This document shows, piece after piece, positions 52,485-62,853 of a stretch of DNA of 64,000 nucleotides. The stretch is from positions 4,781,058 through 4,845,057 of the forward strand of contig JAKJHU010000030.1 in the NCBI GenBank assembly GCA_022316685.1, given 5' to 3'. The stretch's first letter is position 1. Each line of letters begins with the position of its first letter. A program made the translations under genes and the position numbers. The DNA comes from Progne subis subis (lineage: Eukaryota; Chordata; Aves; Passeriformes; Hirundinidae). Below the pieces are notes generated by a model that saw only the letters and a list, made by a program, of their open reading frames with translations, was not told where the DNA came from and did not search any database.

Positions 52485-54237
52485 TTCCTTGAACTTTGAA
52501 ATAAAGAATAAAGCTTTGACTTAGATTATTATTAAAAACTTTGAGAACGGCCTTCAGTTCAAGTCCTGTGTTCACCACTGGTGTTCACTGACTGACACAA
52601 GGATTCAAACCAGTACCATAAATGGGAAAACCACCAGTTCTGTAAGAACACATCTGGCAGGACTGTGCAGTCCACATACAAGCTGTCACGACTTTCAGCA
52701 GGATACTTCATTATTCTTCATGTCATCTACAGAAACTGGTCTTGCCAGCTGAAACCTATTGATATCTACACCCTTCATTTTTGTCTGAAAATATCTGTAG
52801 CCAAACAAACCAAGCCAGGTGTTCAGCTTGCAGTAAGACAACAATATGAGCATGAACATATGGCATTTCAATCTTGCATCCTAGCAAAAATCCACTCTAT
52901 CCACTCTAGTTTGCAGTATGCACACTTCATTAAGCCAGACAGCCTTTAAATATTACTGCCTTCACACCCCTGCAAGGATATGTCAGCTTTTCTTCTAGAA
53001 AACTTACCTGCCAGTCTATTTCTTTAAAAAAACCCCTCATACTAATGAATTTGGCTCATTAAGGAATTCATATTCTACAGATCAAAACAAATTTACTGTG
53101 ATCTTCTTCTTGCTTTGCATTAGGAGAATGTTATCTGCTCTTTTTTTATTTGGCAAAGGAAAATGAGATATTATTGCATATACTTGATCCTTCATCTGGA
53201 TTCCTGCCTTCTGATATTTAGATAAACATAACTTAATACACCAGAAATATTTAATGTTTTACAAAGAGCTTCTGTTCGCATTTGGTAAAACTTCTTTTGC
53301 TAACCTATGTGCAGAGGGTTCCTTGTATAAGAAGAACCGGTTCAGCTTCCACATGAGCAGCTGCTAATGTAGGCACACATTCAAACACACAGTTGTCTGA
53401 AATAGCAGTGCTGTAGACATTGAAAGTCAAGAAGAGCCAGCTCAGGTTGCAGAGCTGCATGGCCACCCCTGTGGGATGGTGTAATCACAAGCCAGTGAAA
53501 TCCTTCTCCTGCTAGGAAGCTATTACTGGTCACTCCTGGCACTGCTTACAAGCATTGGGATTGGCCTTTAAGCAGTGATTCATGAAGCTATCACACTGCT
53601 CTGCCCGCCGTGCTGCTGTCTTGGCTCACTGAAGTCACTTCCCTCCTAGTTTCTGCAAGCCATACATAGCACACAAAAAATTCTGTTCCAAATGTCTCTC
53701 TCCCGATTTTTTTTTTTCCTTATCTAAAAGGCAGTTTAAAATCACAAATGGAAAGAATGTATCACTGGAAGCCACGGGTACGACTTGTTCACACTTCAAC
53801 TTCATAAGACATTCTAATTTGTTGCTTTTTAGTTATGGCAATTTCCAGTAGATTCCCCATTCCCTCAGCATTAACAAAGAACAACAGTTTTGTCTCCCTG
53901 TCATTAGGAAATACAAGTTGCTCAATGCTTAGTTACAAGAGTGAATTACAAACTATAAATGCCTACAGCAGAGACACATTTTTCAGGGTTCTGCACACAC
54001 AGATTGCTCAGCTGCAACACCAGAGCGCTCACCCTGCTTTGCGTAAGAGCACAGACACACCACATCACTGTCAGTCGGGGACTTCTAGTGTTCATCTCAG
54101 ATTTCTCTGGCAGCATGGCCCTGGGACACTTCACTTCCCAGCAATAAATAGCAAAGAACTACCAATTAGTTGCATTTGTTTCCTAATACTATGTGTTTTA
54201 AAAACATTCTCTCCTTGAAGCATTTGTTAAGAGCAGT
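48526..54237. other. Intergenic, no gene recognised
   Basis: The stretch is AT-rich noncoding sequence with an interrupted poly(A) tract at 52421-52482. Frames at 50269-50921 overlap on both strands and look like chance. Confidence 0.5.
52421..52482. repeat. Poly(A) tract A30-TTT-A29
   Basis: Thirty A, three T and twenty-nine A lie in succession. No poly(A) signal or retrocopy body is seen just upstream on the plus strand. Confidence 0.97.
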
Positions 54238-54390
54238 ACAAAAATGCCAGGCAACGAAAAAATTCAGCTGAAGTACTTAAATATGATTAAGATAACAAGC
54301 CCATCGTAATACTACTCTGCGGGTGCATGTCCTGAATTGTCACTGTTGTCACCAGAAATTAATTTAATAATATTAATACAGATTCAGGAT
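54238..54390 (+). repeat. Left arm of large inverted repeat
   Basis: This arm matches the reverse complement of 55656-55807. Shared blocks, in order, are 'tgccaggcaac', 'attcagctgaagt', 'cttaaatatgattaagataa', 'tgtcaccagaaattaattt' and 'aatacagattca'. The middle is more diverged. The arms are about 153 bp and the whole structure about 1.57 kb. Confidence 0.85.
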
Positions 54391-54998
54391 TCATGATTCA
54401 ACAGTATTTCACCACTTAAGAGTTCAGAGAGAACTCCAGGTTATGAAACTGTGCAGTGACATTTGAATTCTTCTAGATAGCTGCAAAACCACAGATGAAA
54501 AGTGCAGGAACAACTGGCAACGTTTTTTGTAGTACTTTGGATCACTGAGGAAATTTTACAAAGTATATCGCAAGGAACCAACCTATAGTGATTAATACTG
54601 AAACATAAAAAAAGAACAATGAATGAAGGAAAAGCATTCTGACCTAATTCTCACTTCATTGAAGTTATTTTAACCACTAATTCCAATATGAATTTAATAA
54701 AGATCTGACTTCAGAAACAGGAACAACTACAGAAACCAGTTAATTTGTGGGTCAGCTGAGGAAGCTATCAGTTCTGTTAAACATCAGCTTGGGGTAACAT
54801 TTAAATATATGCTAGACTTTTGAAAATCCTGAATATGATATCCAGTCAATATTACCCTTTTTTTTGAGTTTTCAAGGAAGTCATCACTTGCAATTTGTAC
54901 TTCTGAATAAATTACTTAATTTGCATTTCTCTAGGTAACTATGACCAAACATATTTTGACTAGAAAAAGAACTACCTATCTAAATAGGCAGAGCTGAT

Positions 54999-55084
54999 GA
55001 TTTTTACTTATTTAAGTTATTTAAGTTATTATTAAGTTTTATTTAAGTTTAAGTTATTTAAGTTATTACTTATTTAAGTTATTA
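54999..55084. repeat. AT-rich tandem repeat (ATTTAAGTT-type)
   Basis: About eight imperfect copies of a 9-10-bp unit (TTATTTAAG and variants) are present. It sits almost exactly midway between the two arms of the inverted repeat (midpoint about 55022). Confidence 0.92.
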
Positions 55085-55655
55085 AAAACAGCCTTAGATA
55101 TTCATTGACTCATGGTAAAATCAAACTCCCAATCAGCTGCAAACCCAGAAACTACCGAGATCTTGTGTTTCAATATTTCATAGTGAAACCGTGTTCTTTC
55201 TCTCACAGGAGCTTTTCATGATGAAAAGCCCCACAGTGCCAGATCACATCCAGTAATTAACTACCTGCTGTACCGTGGCAGCCAGAAACAGTATCTACTC
55301 ATGACAGTCACCCAACAGAACATTCCCTTCTCAAAGCAATTACCAATATGAGTGAAAACAGAGCCCTTGGAGATGAAGAGATATGGAACGTGAACAAGCT
55401 ACTGTGAGGTAAGATAGGCGTGATCTTGCCATGGGATAAATGTGAGCACCAGGACAGCCTACTGCAGAGGAGCCTGTGTCCATCCGTTTTACATTCCAGT
55501 TTACCTTGCATTATCTTGTCCACCAAGTTGTTTCGTGTCGCTGGAAAAAGAAATCCCTTCATAGCTGTTTGTTTTCCCTCTCAATTCCTTATTCCATTTG
55601 AGCTCATTAGTCTAAGAACAGCTTGAGACAACAATCTGTTTGGGATTTGAAGAGT

Positions 55656-55807
55656 ACAGATCTTGAATCTGTATTAACATTATGAAATTAATTTCTGGTG
55701 ACAGCAAGGGATAGTTCTGTACCTGCACTTGCAGGATAGCATGATGCACCTGTTATCTTAATCATATTTAAGCACTTCAGCTGAATTTTGTGTTGCCTGG
55801 CACAAAA
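55656..55807 (-). repeat. Right arm of large inverted repeat
   Basis: This is the reverse-complement partner of 54238-54390, with the same blocks in mirrored order: 'tgaatctgtatt', 'aaattaatttctggtgaca', 'ttatcttaatcatatttaag', 'cttcagctgaatttt' and 'gttgcctggca'. Confidence 0.85.
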
Positions 55808-57699
55808 GTGAGTACCTGGATCAAGGTACTGAGACACCGCTGCAATAACGAAGAAATCTTATTTAGCTACAGGCAATCCAAGATCTATAAAAGTCTTTAT
55901 ACTGAAATAGTAAAAGCCCCTATGACAAGTAAGCTAAAGTTACGGAGGTAAATTTGCTCTTTAGAAGCAACATTTGAAAAGGAAGACATTAGGGTTTGTA
56001 GATATATTGAAAGGCACAGCAGACCTTTGTTCAGCAAGAGGTGTATACAGAACAAACTCCAATTTTATCAGACATTTATCATGTTCTTATTTCAAGGAGC
56101 AGTACTCATTACACAGGGAAGTTCAAACAAGGCTTTGGATTTCTTTCTGGTTTAAAACATGAAGTATCTTAATTTCAAACACAATTTTTCAAACCTTTCC
56201 AATGTCTGCCTATGCATGCAGTGAAATAGGAAAGGCTACTTAAGGCTCAAGCTTTGTTTTCTTGGTTATGTTTTGTACCCCCTTGTAGGTAATCTCTAAA
56301 TTTTGAGAGGCCTCTAGACCATGTGGTCAATACCTGAAGTCTCAGAGAAGAGAGACAGCCAGACAGCAATTTTAATTCAGCAACAATACTGAAAACAAAA
56401 CAGGCAAATCTAAAGAACCCATGCTCTAAAATCTCATTTATAGCAGCTGCATGGTTGCCATTTCTTGTGTAGGGAAGTTCCTCACTTCTGAAATACTCAT
56501 TATCAATGCACAACAAACTTAGTAAAATGGGGTAGCATCATTACTGCTGCACTAAGGTAATAATAAACCAGAACATACTTACTACATGTATTTATTTGTG
56601 GCATTCACCCATACTGAGAATACAATTACAAATTATGCAGACAATACATACTGAAAGACAAAGTCATTAATAAAGATGCATAGTATTATTAACAGAAATG
56701 TAGTTATTTAGACAAGTAAATGTAGTTTAGGTATATGATGAGTTTATATTTATCTGTTCGTGGGCAATGGTACCATAAGTGAAATACTCAGAAGAGGAAT
56801 ATGTTCACATTTTTTGTTTTTATAAGATGTTTTCTGCAGCACTGTGCTGCTAAAAAAGTATTGTGTCATTAAAGTCTAACTTAAGAACTGAAATCAAGAT
56901 TTATTCAGATGCAATTTAGATGGGGTCCAGCTCCAGCGAAACCCACATCACACATTAAAACAAAGACAACAACCCCTTTCATTCAAACCAATAAACAAGA
57001 AAGAAAAATACACATGGTACCAGAATAGATCCACGTAAATTACATTTGAATGTACAATAAATGTTTTATGTTATTTAGCAACAGCTGAGGAGTGGTTAAT
57101 TAAAAAAAATAAAAATTGATTTCTTAGGCTCACAGAATTCATTTTGTTTGAGATTTTCAAGGCAATGGCAAAAGAGAATTAGATGTCTAATCAGCACGGG
57201 GAGAGAGTACCTACTTTCTTTGAAAACCTCCAACCTACTATGCAATACCTTTCTACCCTTCATAAAGGAATATCTAATGGATTTGTATCCCTAGGTTATT
57301 TACAACAAAGGGTTTCACAGCAAAGTACAGAATGGATCAAGATTTAATTTCATACAATGTTCCTAAATATTAGTATTTTAAATACCTTTATTCTGCATAC
57401 TCAAAAAATAATTCATAAGCATGTAGGTTCTGTCTGAAAGCAAGTGAAATGGAAAACAATTCTAGAAAGGAATTCTGTTCAATCAAGTACTCTCCACAAA
57501 CATGAAAACACAATTACATGGTTCAGATTGATCCTTATGGGAGGAAGAAAAAAAATCCTTCATTACATATTTCACAATGACCTTACAGAATTATTATATA
57601 CATGGCAGAACACCTAAATCACTTTTTAATTACCCTTACAAAGAAAGGTTTGCTTAGTAACATTTCAACAAAAATGCAAAATTTTCAGCCCAAGGCTTC
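55808..57699. other. Downstream flank of ANKRD46, possible distal 3' UTR
   Basis: This is AT-rich sequence. Minus-strand AATAAA signals at 57387-57392 and 56900-56905 could end longer ANKRD46 transcripts. Nothing else is recognised. Confidence 0.4.
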
Positions 57700-58392
57700 T
57701 TCAACAGCACAGCAAACAGTTTTATTCTACAAAATTCACTTCAGGCAGGTATTAACAACATTAAATTCATCGGGGGAAGACACACTACATTAACCTAATA
57801 AATAAAGGAGTGATCTATACATCAGAGACATAGTAAAACTTGAACTATTTCTCATTCATTTTATAAACTAGCAGAAAGGAAACTATGGAGAGGCATTAAA
57901 ATAACTATGGAGTTGCAGCTTATCACTATCTACATATCAGAATGTGTTATTACATTAGTGAGATTTCTTGCGGAGGACTTTTAAGAGTGTTTTTCTTTCA
58001 ACTGAAGCACTTACAAAAAATTCCAACAACAGATTTACCTCTCTTCATAGGAGAAATAAACCAAGTTAGGTTCTGTACTAGGATATATTTTTCATATGCA
58101 GGGATTTAATATTCATAATGAAAGAACTTTTCCAATCACAATATTTTATTAGAGAGGACTTTCTTCACATCTTGCTTGCAAATCAAGGTAAGTCAGAGGT
58201 AGCTTAGAAATGCTTTAGAATTTAGTGTTTTACTTGAAATTAATTAATCCCTCTTTCAAAGGGGTTAATATTAAGTACAAAAGGCAAACAGTATATACAG
58301 CTGCCACTGTCTGCACCAAGAGAATAATTCCAAGCTCAAAATAAGATTAGTTTAGAAGAGGAAAAAGGGCACTGTACTTCTTTGCATTTGCT
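57700..58392 (-). other. ANKRD46: ANKRD46 3' UTR (candidate extent)
   Basis: This is the sequence immediately after the ANKRD46 stop codon on the minus strand. Minus-strand AATAAA hexamers lie at 58145-58150 and 57721-57726. The second is followed by a GU-rich stretch (ACTGTTTGCTGTGCTGTTG), as expected downstream of a cleavage site. The true end could be proximal or further left, so the lower coordinate is an estimate. Confidence 0.5.
57721..57726 (-). terminator. Candidate poly(A) signal AATAAA for ANKRD46
   Basis: Plus-strand TTTATT is AATAAA on the minus strand, about 670 bases past the stop codon and followed by a U/GU-rich element. Other candidates are at 58145, 57387 and 56900. Confidence 0.4.
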
Positions 58393-58609
58393 TCAGTGCA
58401 CCAGTTCAGGTTGGTTTTCTACAAAAGGAAGCACCCCACTAACATAATATGCTATCCCAAGGGACAGAAGAGCAATGACAATGATGAGGAGCAGCACTCT
58501 CCAGAAGCCCAGGTCTTCCACAAACTCTTGCCATGTTGTGCGGAAACTGGAAAGAACTCCTTCACCTTGCTGTAGGTTTGGATTAAGAAGGGAATGGCTT
58601 TCCATTGCA
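58393..58609 (-). CDS. ANKRD46: ANKRD46 terminal coding exon (C-terminal membrane anchor)
   Basis: This is the last coding exon of ankyrin repeat domain 46, a small tail-anchored membrane protein whose molecular role is poorly known. The minus-strand sequence after the acceptor (cctttgtag, AG at 58611-58610) starts with T. That T completes a split Ser codon (AG|T) from the exon at 62695-62853. Ala and MESHSLLNPNLQQGEG follow, and the exon ends at FVENQPELVH and a TGA at 58395-58393. About 72 residues are encoded. The segment VLLLIIVIALLSLGIAYYV is one strongly hydrophobic helix about 20 residues from the C terminus, fitting a tail anchor. The sequence is nearly the same as the mammalian protein as I remember it, so the exon is under strong constraint. 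The open frame from the internal Met at 58605 is not an independent gene. Confidence 0.96.
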
Positions 58610-59655
58610 CTACAAAGGATTAAAGTTAAAAATACATCAGAGCAAAAGAATGCACTTCTAAGTATGACAGTAATCCTACTAAGGGCATCTGAAACATTCT
58701 AGATTAAAAATTAACCCCCCCTACTGACATATAGCATTGCTTCTGCTAAATCAAGACAAATCAGATCAGGAAAAGTCTCCAAATTCTAAACTTATTTTAG
58801 CTGAAAGGACATTTTATTAACCTGTGCAAAGAGAATGATATTTGTGTGTGTATGTATAACCGCACTGAATTTTCAGGCCTGCTACCCAGAAACCTTCAAA
58901 GGTCAGTCCCCAAAATTCCTGCTAAATGTGGCTTAGCAAAATATAATGAAGCATAAGTTAAGACCTCAAGGGGCACACATTATTTGTTAAGAAAACAAAT
59001 CATGACTAAAAATAAACTCTGATTAATAAAATGGAAACTTTAACCAATATTAATTGAGATACTGAATTCTACAGAGACCTTTACTACTCTGTCCTTTACA
59101 TGCCTCTTCTCTAGCATAAAAGAAAGCACAGAAAACAATAACTTTGGATAACAAGAAGTTCGGAAACCTTCTGATCACGTTGGCATTGCTGTGTTTTCTG
59201 CCATATGGTGTTCAGTGACTGCTTTGATGTTTTAGCACTCCACTACCAACCCATCAACCCCTTAAATTGTCAGACTATAAATTAGGGAGTGGAATTCTCA
59301 CTTTTAATGAAAAACAAATATAAAATCTGAGAGAGGCAGTCTTCTTGACAATTGATCACCTTCAGAAAAGATGTAAGTAATCTCAAAATCTTGCATGGCT
59401 TCTTGTGCAATTCTCTCAGTTTTGCTGGTTTCACAATTGTAACAGGAAACTATCCACTGCTTATGAAAAACCTCATGAAGAGTATGAAATCCTTTGCATA
59501 GCTTGACTTAAAATTTGGGCCATCTGCAGTCTTACTACTTCTCACTTGAGTGAAATTACACACATGGGTGTTTACAGGATCAGGCCCTGACAACCACAGA
59601 GAGGAAATGGTGGAATCAACTAAATACTCAATGACGTCAATAATAGAATGTAAGC

Positions 59656-59703
59656 AAAAAAAATTAAAAAAAGAAAAAAATTTAAAAAAAAAAAAAAAAA
59701 AAA
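59656..59703. repeat. A-rich tract in ANKRD46 intron
   Basis: A runs are broken by a few T and G, ending in about twenty A. On the transcript strand it is T-rich. Confidence 0.95.
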
Positions 59704-62396
59704 TTCCCCCCTTTTAACTACTTCCCATTACCATATTCCTAGATATTTCTTACAGGGCTAATAATAAACATTTAAAAAATCAAGGAAAAGTAATTTCCAA
59801 GTCAAAAGTAATTGTTGAAATGCTGCTGTTTTTCATGACAGAAATAAATTTTAAAAAGATGGCTATCAGGAAAATGTCTCATTCACTAAGCTCTCTTCTA
59901 AGATTACACCATGGGAAAACTTCACACTATTCATATGGTATTTTTTCTCAGGAAGTACAACCACTGAAGAACAATTATCCTAAACTCCCACAGCTTGCTC
60001 AAGTATTGCAGCATCATGTGCACAAGATTTCAGGAATTACCTATTAAACAGCCTGTATTTTTGTTTTTTAAATATTTACCATGCTGTAAAGTTATTTTAG
60101 CTTACCCATAGCTGCAGGATTTAGTCATCTTCCTTGCTTATTATGATTTCCCAAGCAAAACAAAGGGTTTAGTAAAAAACAGTCCTTTGTGCAGAACAGA
60201 ACTTCTTACTCAGTGAGTACTAACTAGCTAATACATAACCAGAGAGAGGTTAAATAAAGATGCAGTGCAATTTAACTGGAAAGGTCACATGCTTGCTCAT
60301 TAAAAAGGGTACATATTAAACATTTTTACTACTTCTTATTATGACCCAATTAAAATCAATGTTATTCAAGATATTTTTTCTTATTACAAATTACACCTGC
60401 ATAAAAACTGGTAATGCAGCAACGTGTCCTCGGAAGAGTTTGTGCCACACAGCCCAGACAGGTGTTCTGTGTCCAACAGCAGGTGAGAGTTCACATTTGG
60501 ACACACTTGTGGCACAGCCACAGATCCTGCTGGGCTGTGCAGAAGGACAGATGTCTGTGTGAGAGAGGGACAGAGGGAGCTCTGCCTCCCGGCAGCAGGA
60601 GCACAAAGCAGGCAAAACCAAATCTGACTTGGGAACAGAGCTCTGGCCTCTGCTTCCTGAGCAGCAGCAACGGTGCGTAACAAGGAGCAGAAAACTGAAG
60701 TCAGAGACTGGGTTTAGAAAGTGTAATTTCTCCATAGGTTCATATGTAATGTAAGAGTTCAAAGGTCAGAGGACAGAAGACATTAATCTAAATGTCTCTA
60801 AAACGTGAAAATAATACAAAGGGGGAGAAGTGAAACTGTGGAGGTCTGAAAAGCCAACCGGTAAAAAGCCATTATTTATTTACAAAGCAAACAGCACACA
60901 AGCTCGTTTGCTTTGGCTCCCGTAGGCATCTGCTATTTGTTACTTTAAAAATAATGTATTTCAGGCATTTTAAACACGTTCCCAAACAAGCTGGGTAGTT
61001 CACTGTTTATGTCTCTGTGCCTGTCCCCAAGGAGAGTTGCTGATTTCCTGGCCAAAGCAAACAATATAACATTTATGAAGGTCAAATAACAGAAAGGAAG
61101 CTATGTTTGTTAAAGGGACACCATCAAATCAAAAATCAAAATTTAAATGGGGCTGAGTTGTTCATCCTTATGTTTAAATAAAATTAGCCTAAGTGCATTT
61201 CTGTATGTCAAGAAACTTTCAATAAAAGTTAGTGAAGTCAGAAAGGTAATATGCACTAATTCTTACAATGCATAACCATGTAATTTTGAAAATAAAATTT
61301 ATTTTCTCTTTCAGGGCTTAAAACAGAATCTCCGACACGTGAGGTCACCTGATGTATAAGAAAGAACCTCATGTCTGCTCACTGGGAGTATTGGGTACTA
61401 TTTCAGAAAAGGTTTCACCTTCTCTGTTTATGCAGTTTAGATCTAACGCCATCTATACAGCTTCTTTTCTGTTCACGGCACAGCCTGTTTACATTTTCAT
61501 ATAAACCAAGCAACAGTTATATGATAAAACTCCCTGTCTTTTGTGGTATAATATTCTAGTAGTCATAGTTGATGGTCATCATTAGACAATATTAAAAAAG
61601 CCACAATTTTTTTGAATGGGGGTAAACAGCATATTAAGACATACTGGAGAGCAGAAGTCACCATTGCTTTATAAAACAGGACTGATAGTTTTCTTTACAT
61701 AGTGAAAATATCTTGTTTTGTGCTTAGTACGACTGCACTGCATTTTTCAGGATAGCATTAACTGCTGGAACTGACTAATTCACCAAGCCTGTTCTCCTTA
61801 TATGTTTGTTTCTCCACTGAGAAACTTTTATTTTATGGCATACAGCTCTCAGTAATTACAGCTGCATTTTGTGCTACAGAATCACAATCTATTACTACTG
61901 ATTTCCTCTCCCTTGTAATCCCTTGTGTAGGATTTTTTCTATGCCATCCCAATTTTCTTCAAGGATCTCACTTCTTGGTATCACTAACATGCTTCTGGTT
62001 CTCATGCTTTTGCTTTTTTATTTAAGAAATTTGCAAGTAAGCATAGTCCCAGAACCAGACTTTTAGGAATTCATTAGTAATTTCTCTCTAACCCAAGACT
62101 TTCCCTAAAATGATCAGAAATTCTCTCAAAATCTTCAGTTCTGCATTAACTATCTCTTTAGCCACCATAAAATTCTTATGCTCCACCTTTTCCAGAACTA
62201 CTAACAAAAGAAATTTTAGATAAGATGCCATATAAAATCCTTTATTCAAGTTCAATGGATGAAAAGTCTGCTACCCCTTTTTTGCAAAGAAAATCATCAA
62301 AAGGATGTCAGGCTAGCCTGTGATACTGTGAATTTTGCATTTTACACTATTTCCTGCTTGGCTTTGTGGTAGGTGGTACCACATTTCCACATACCA

Positions 62397-62442
62397 TTTT
62401 CCATTACAGAGTCCCACATGTTTGGGACTCTGTAATGGAAAA
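62397..62442. repeat. Perfect inverted repeat (20-bp stem, 6-nt loop) in ANKRD46 intron
   Basis: TTTTCCATTACAGAGTCCCA (62397-62416) is the exact reverse complement of TGGGACTCTGTAATGGAAAA (62423-62442). The loop is CATGTT. It could fold as a hairpin in the intronic RNA. Pairing stops abruptly outside the arms. Confidence 0.97.
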
Positions 62443-62694
62443 TTAATTAGTAATTAGTTTTTAAAATTTCTACCATAAAATTAAAATCTCAATAGAAGTT
62501 CTTTTTCTTTTCTTACATTGGATCTGATTAAAGAAATTTTTCAAATATTTAGCACTCTGTTTTGATTTGCTCTGATAATGTCAGGCCATATTTGATATTA
62601 TCTGTTTTGAGGAATAAACAGTCAAGTCAACCCCAAAAAATCTAACAGCCATAAATATTATTTCTCCTGGTAATTATTTTTGTTTGGTAAATAC

Positions 62695-62853
62695 CTTTCG
62701 CTTTCAGCCGTTTGCATTGTCTCCAGCTTTGAGTGAGCTCCTCTGTTAAATCCTTTCACCTCTTGCTCCTCTAAAGATTCCAGCAGTCTAATCACATCTT
62801 TATTCACACCCCTTCGTTTGGCAAGAACAAGAGGTGTTGCACCTTGGTGGTTG
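62695..62853 (-). CDS. ANKRD46: ANKRD46 internal coding exon (end of ankyrin domain)
   Basis: This 159-nt exon is flanked by AG at 62855-62854 (gcttgttttag) and GT at 62694-62693 (GAAAG|gtattt). It begins with the last base of a split codon (expected Cys) and continues NHQGATPLVLAKRRGVNKDV. NHQGATPLVLAKRRG is a typical ankyrin-repeat opening (Gly-Ala/Thr-Pro-Leu), followed by its second helix. After this comes an acidic linker and a Ser/Thr-rich stretch ending TAESE plus AG of a split Ser. It encodes 52 whole residues. The joined phase matches the terminal exon at 58609. Upstream coding exons, about 105 residues with the earlier ankyrin repeats, are not in the window. Reading past the donor would add only about a dozen codons before a stop at 62660-62658. 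Confidence 0.96.

Larger units (their letters stand above)
58610..62694 (-). other. ANKRD46: ANKRD46 last intron (4,085 bp)
   Basis: The intron has a GT donor at 62694-62693 and an AG acceptor at 58611-58610, and both flanking codon fragments join in frame. It contains an A-rich tract at 59656-59703 and a perfect 20-bp-stem inverted repeat at 62397-62442. Short frames near 60390-60760 on both strands look like chance. No nested gene is recognised. Confidence 0.85.

Noticed and set aside
56521..56600. Second MIR-like segment (gtaaaatggggtagcatcat...)
   Set aside because: It resembles the MIR 3' half only loosely and no tRNA-related core adjoins it.
58393..58605. Stand-alone small membrane protein gene
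   Set aside because: The frame is the terminal exon of ANKRD46, with a clear acceptor four bases upstream of its first Met and a split codon shared with the exon at 62695.
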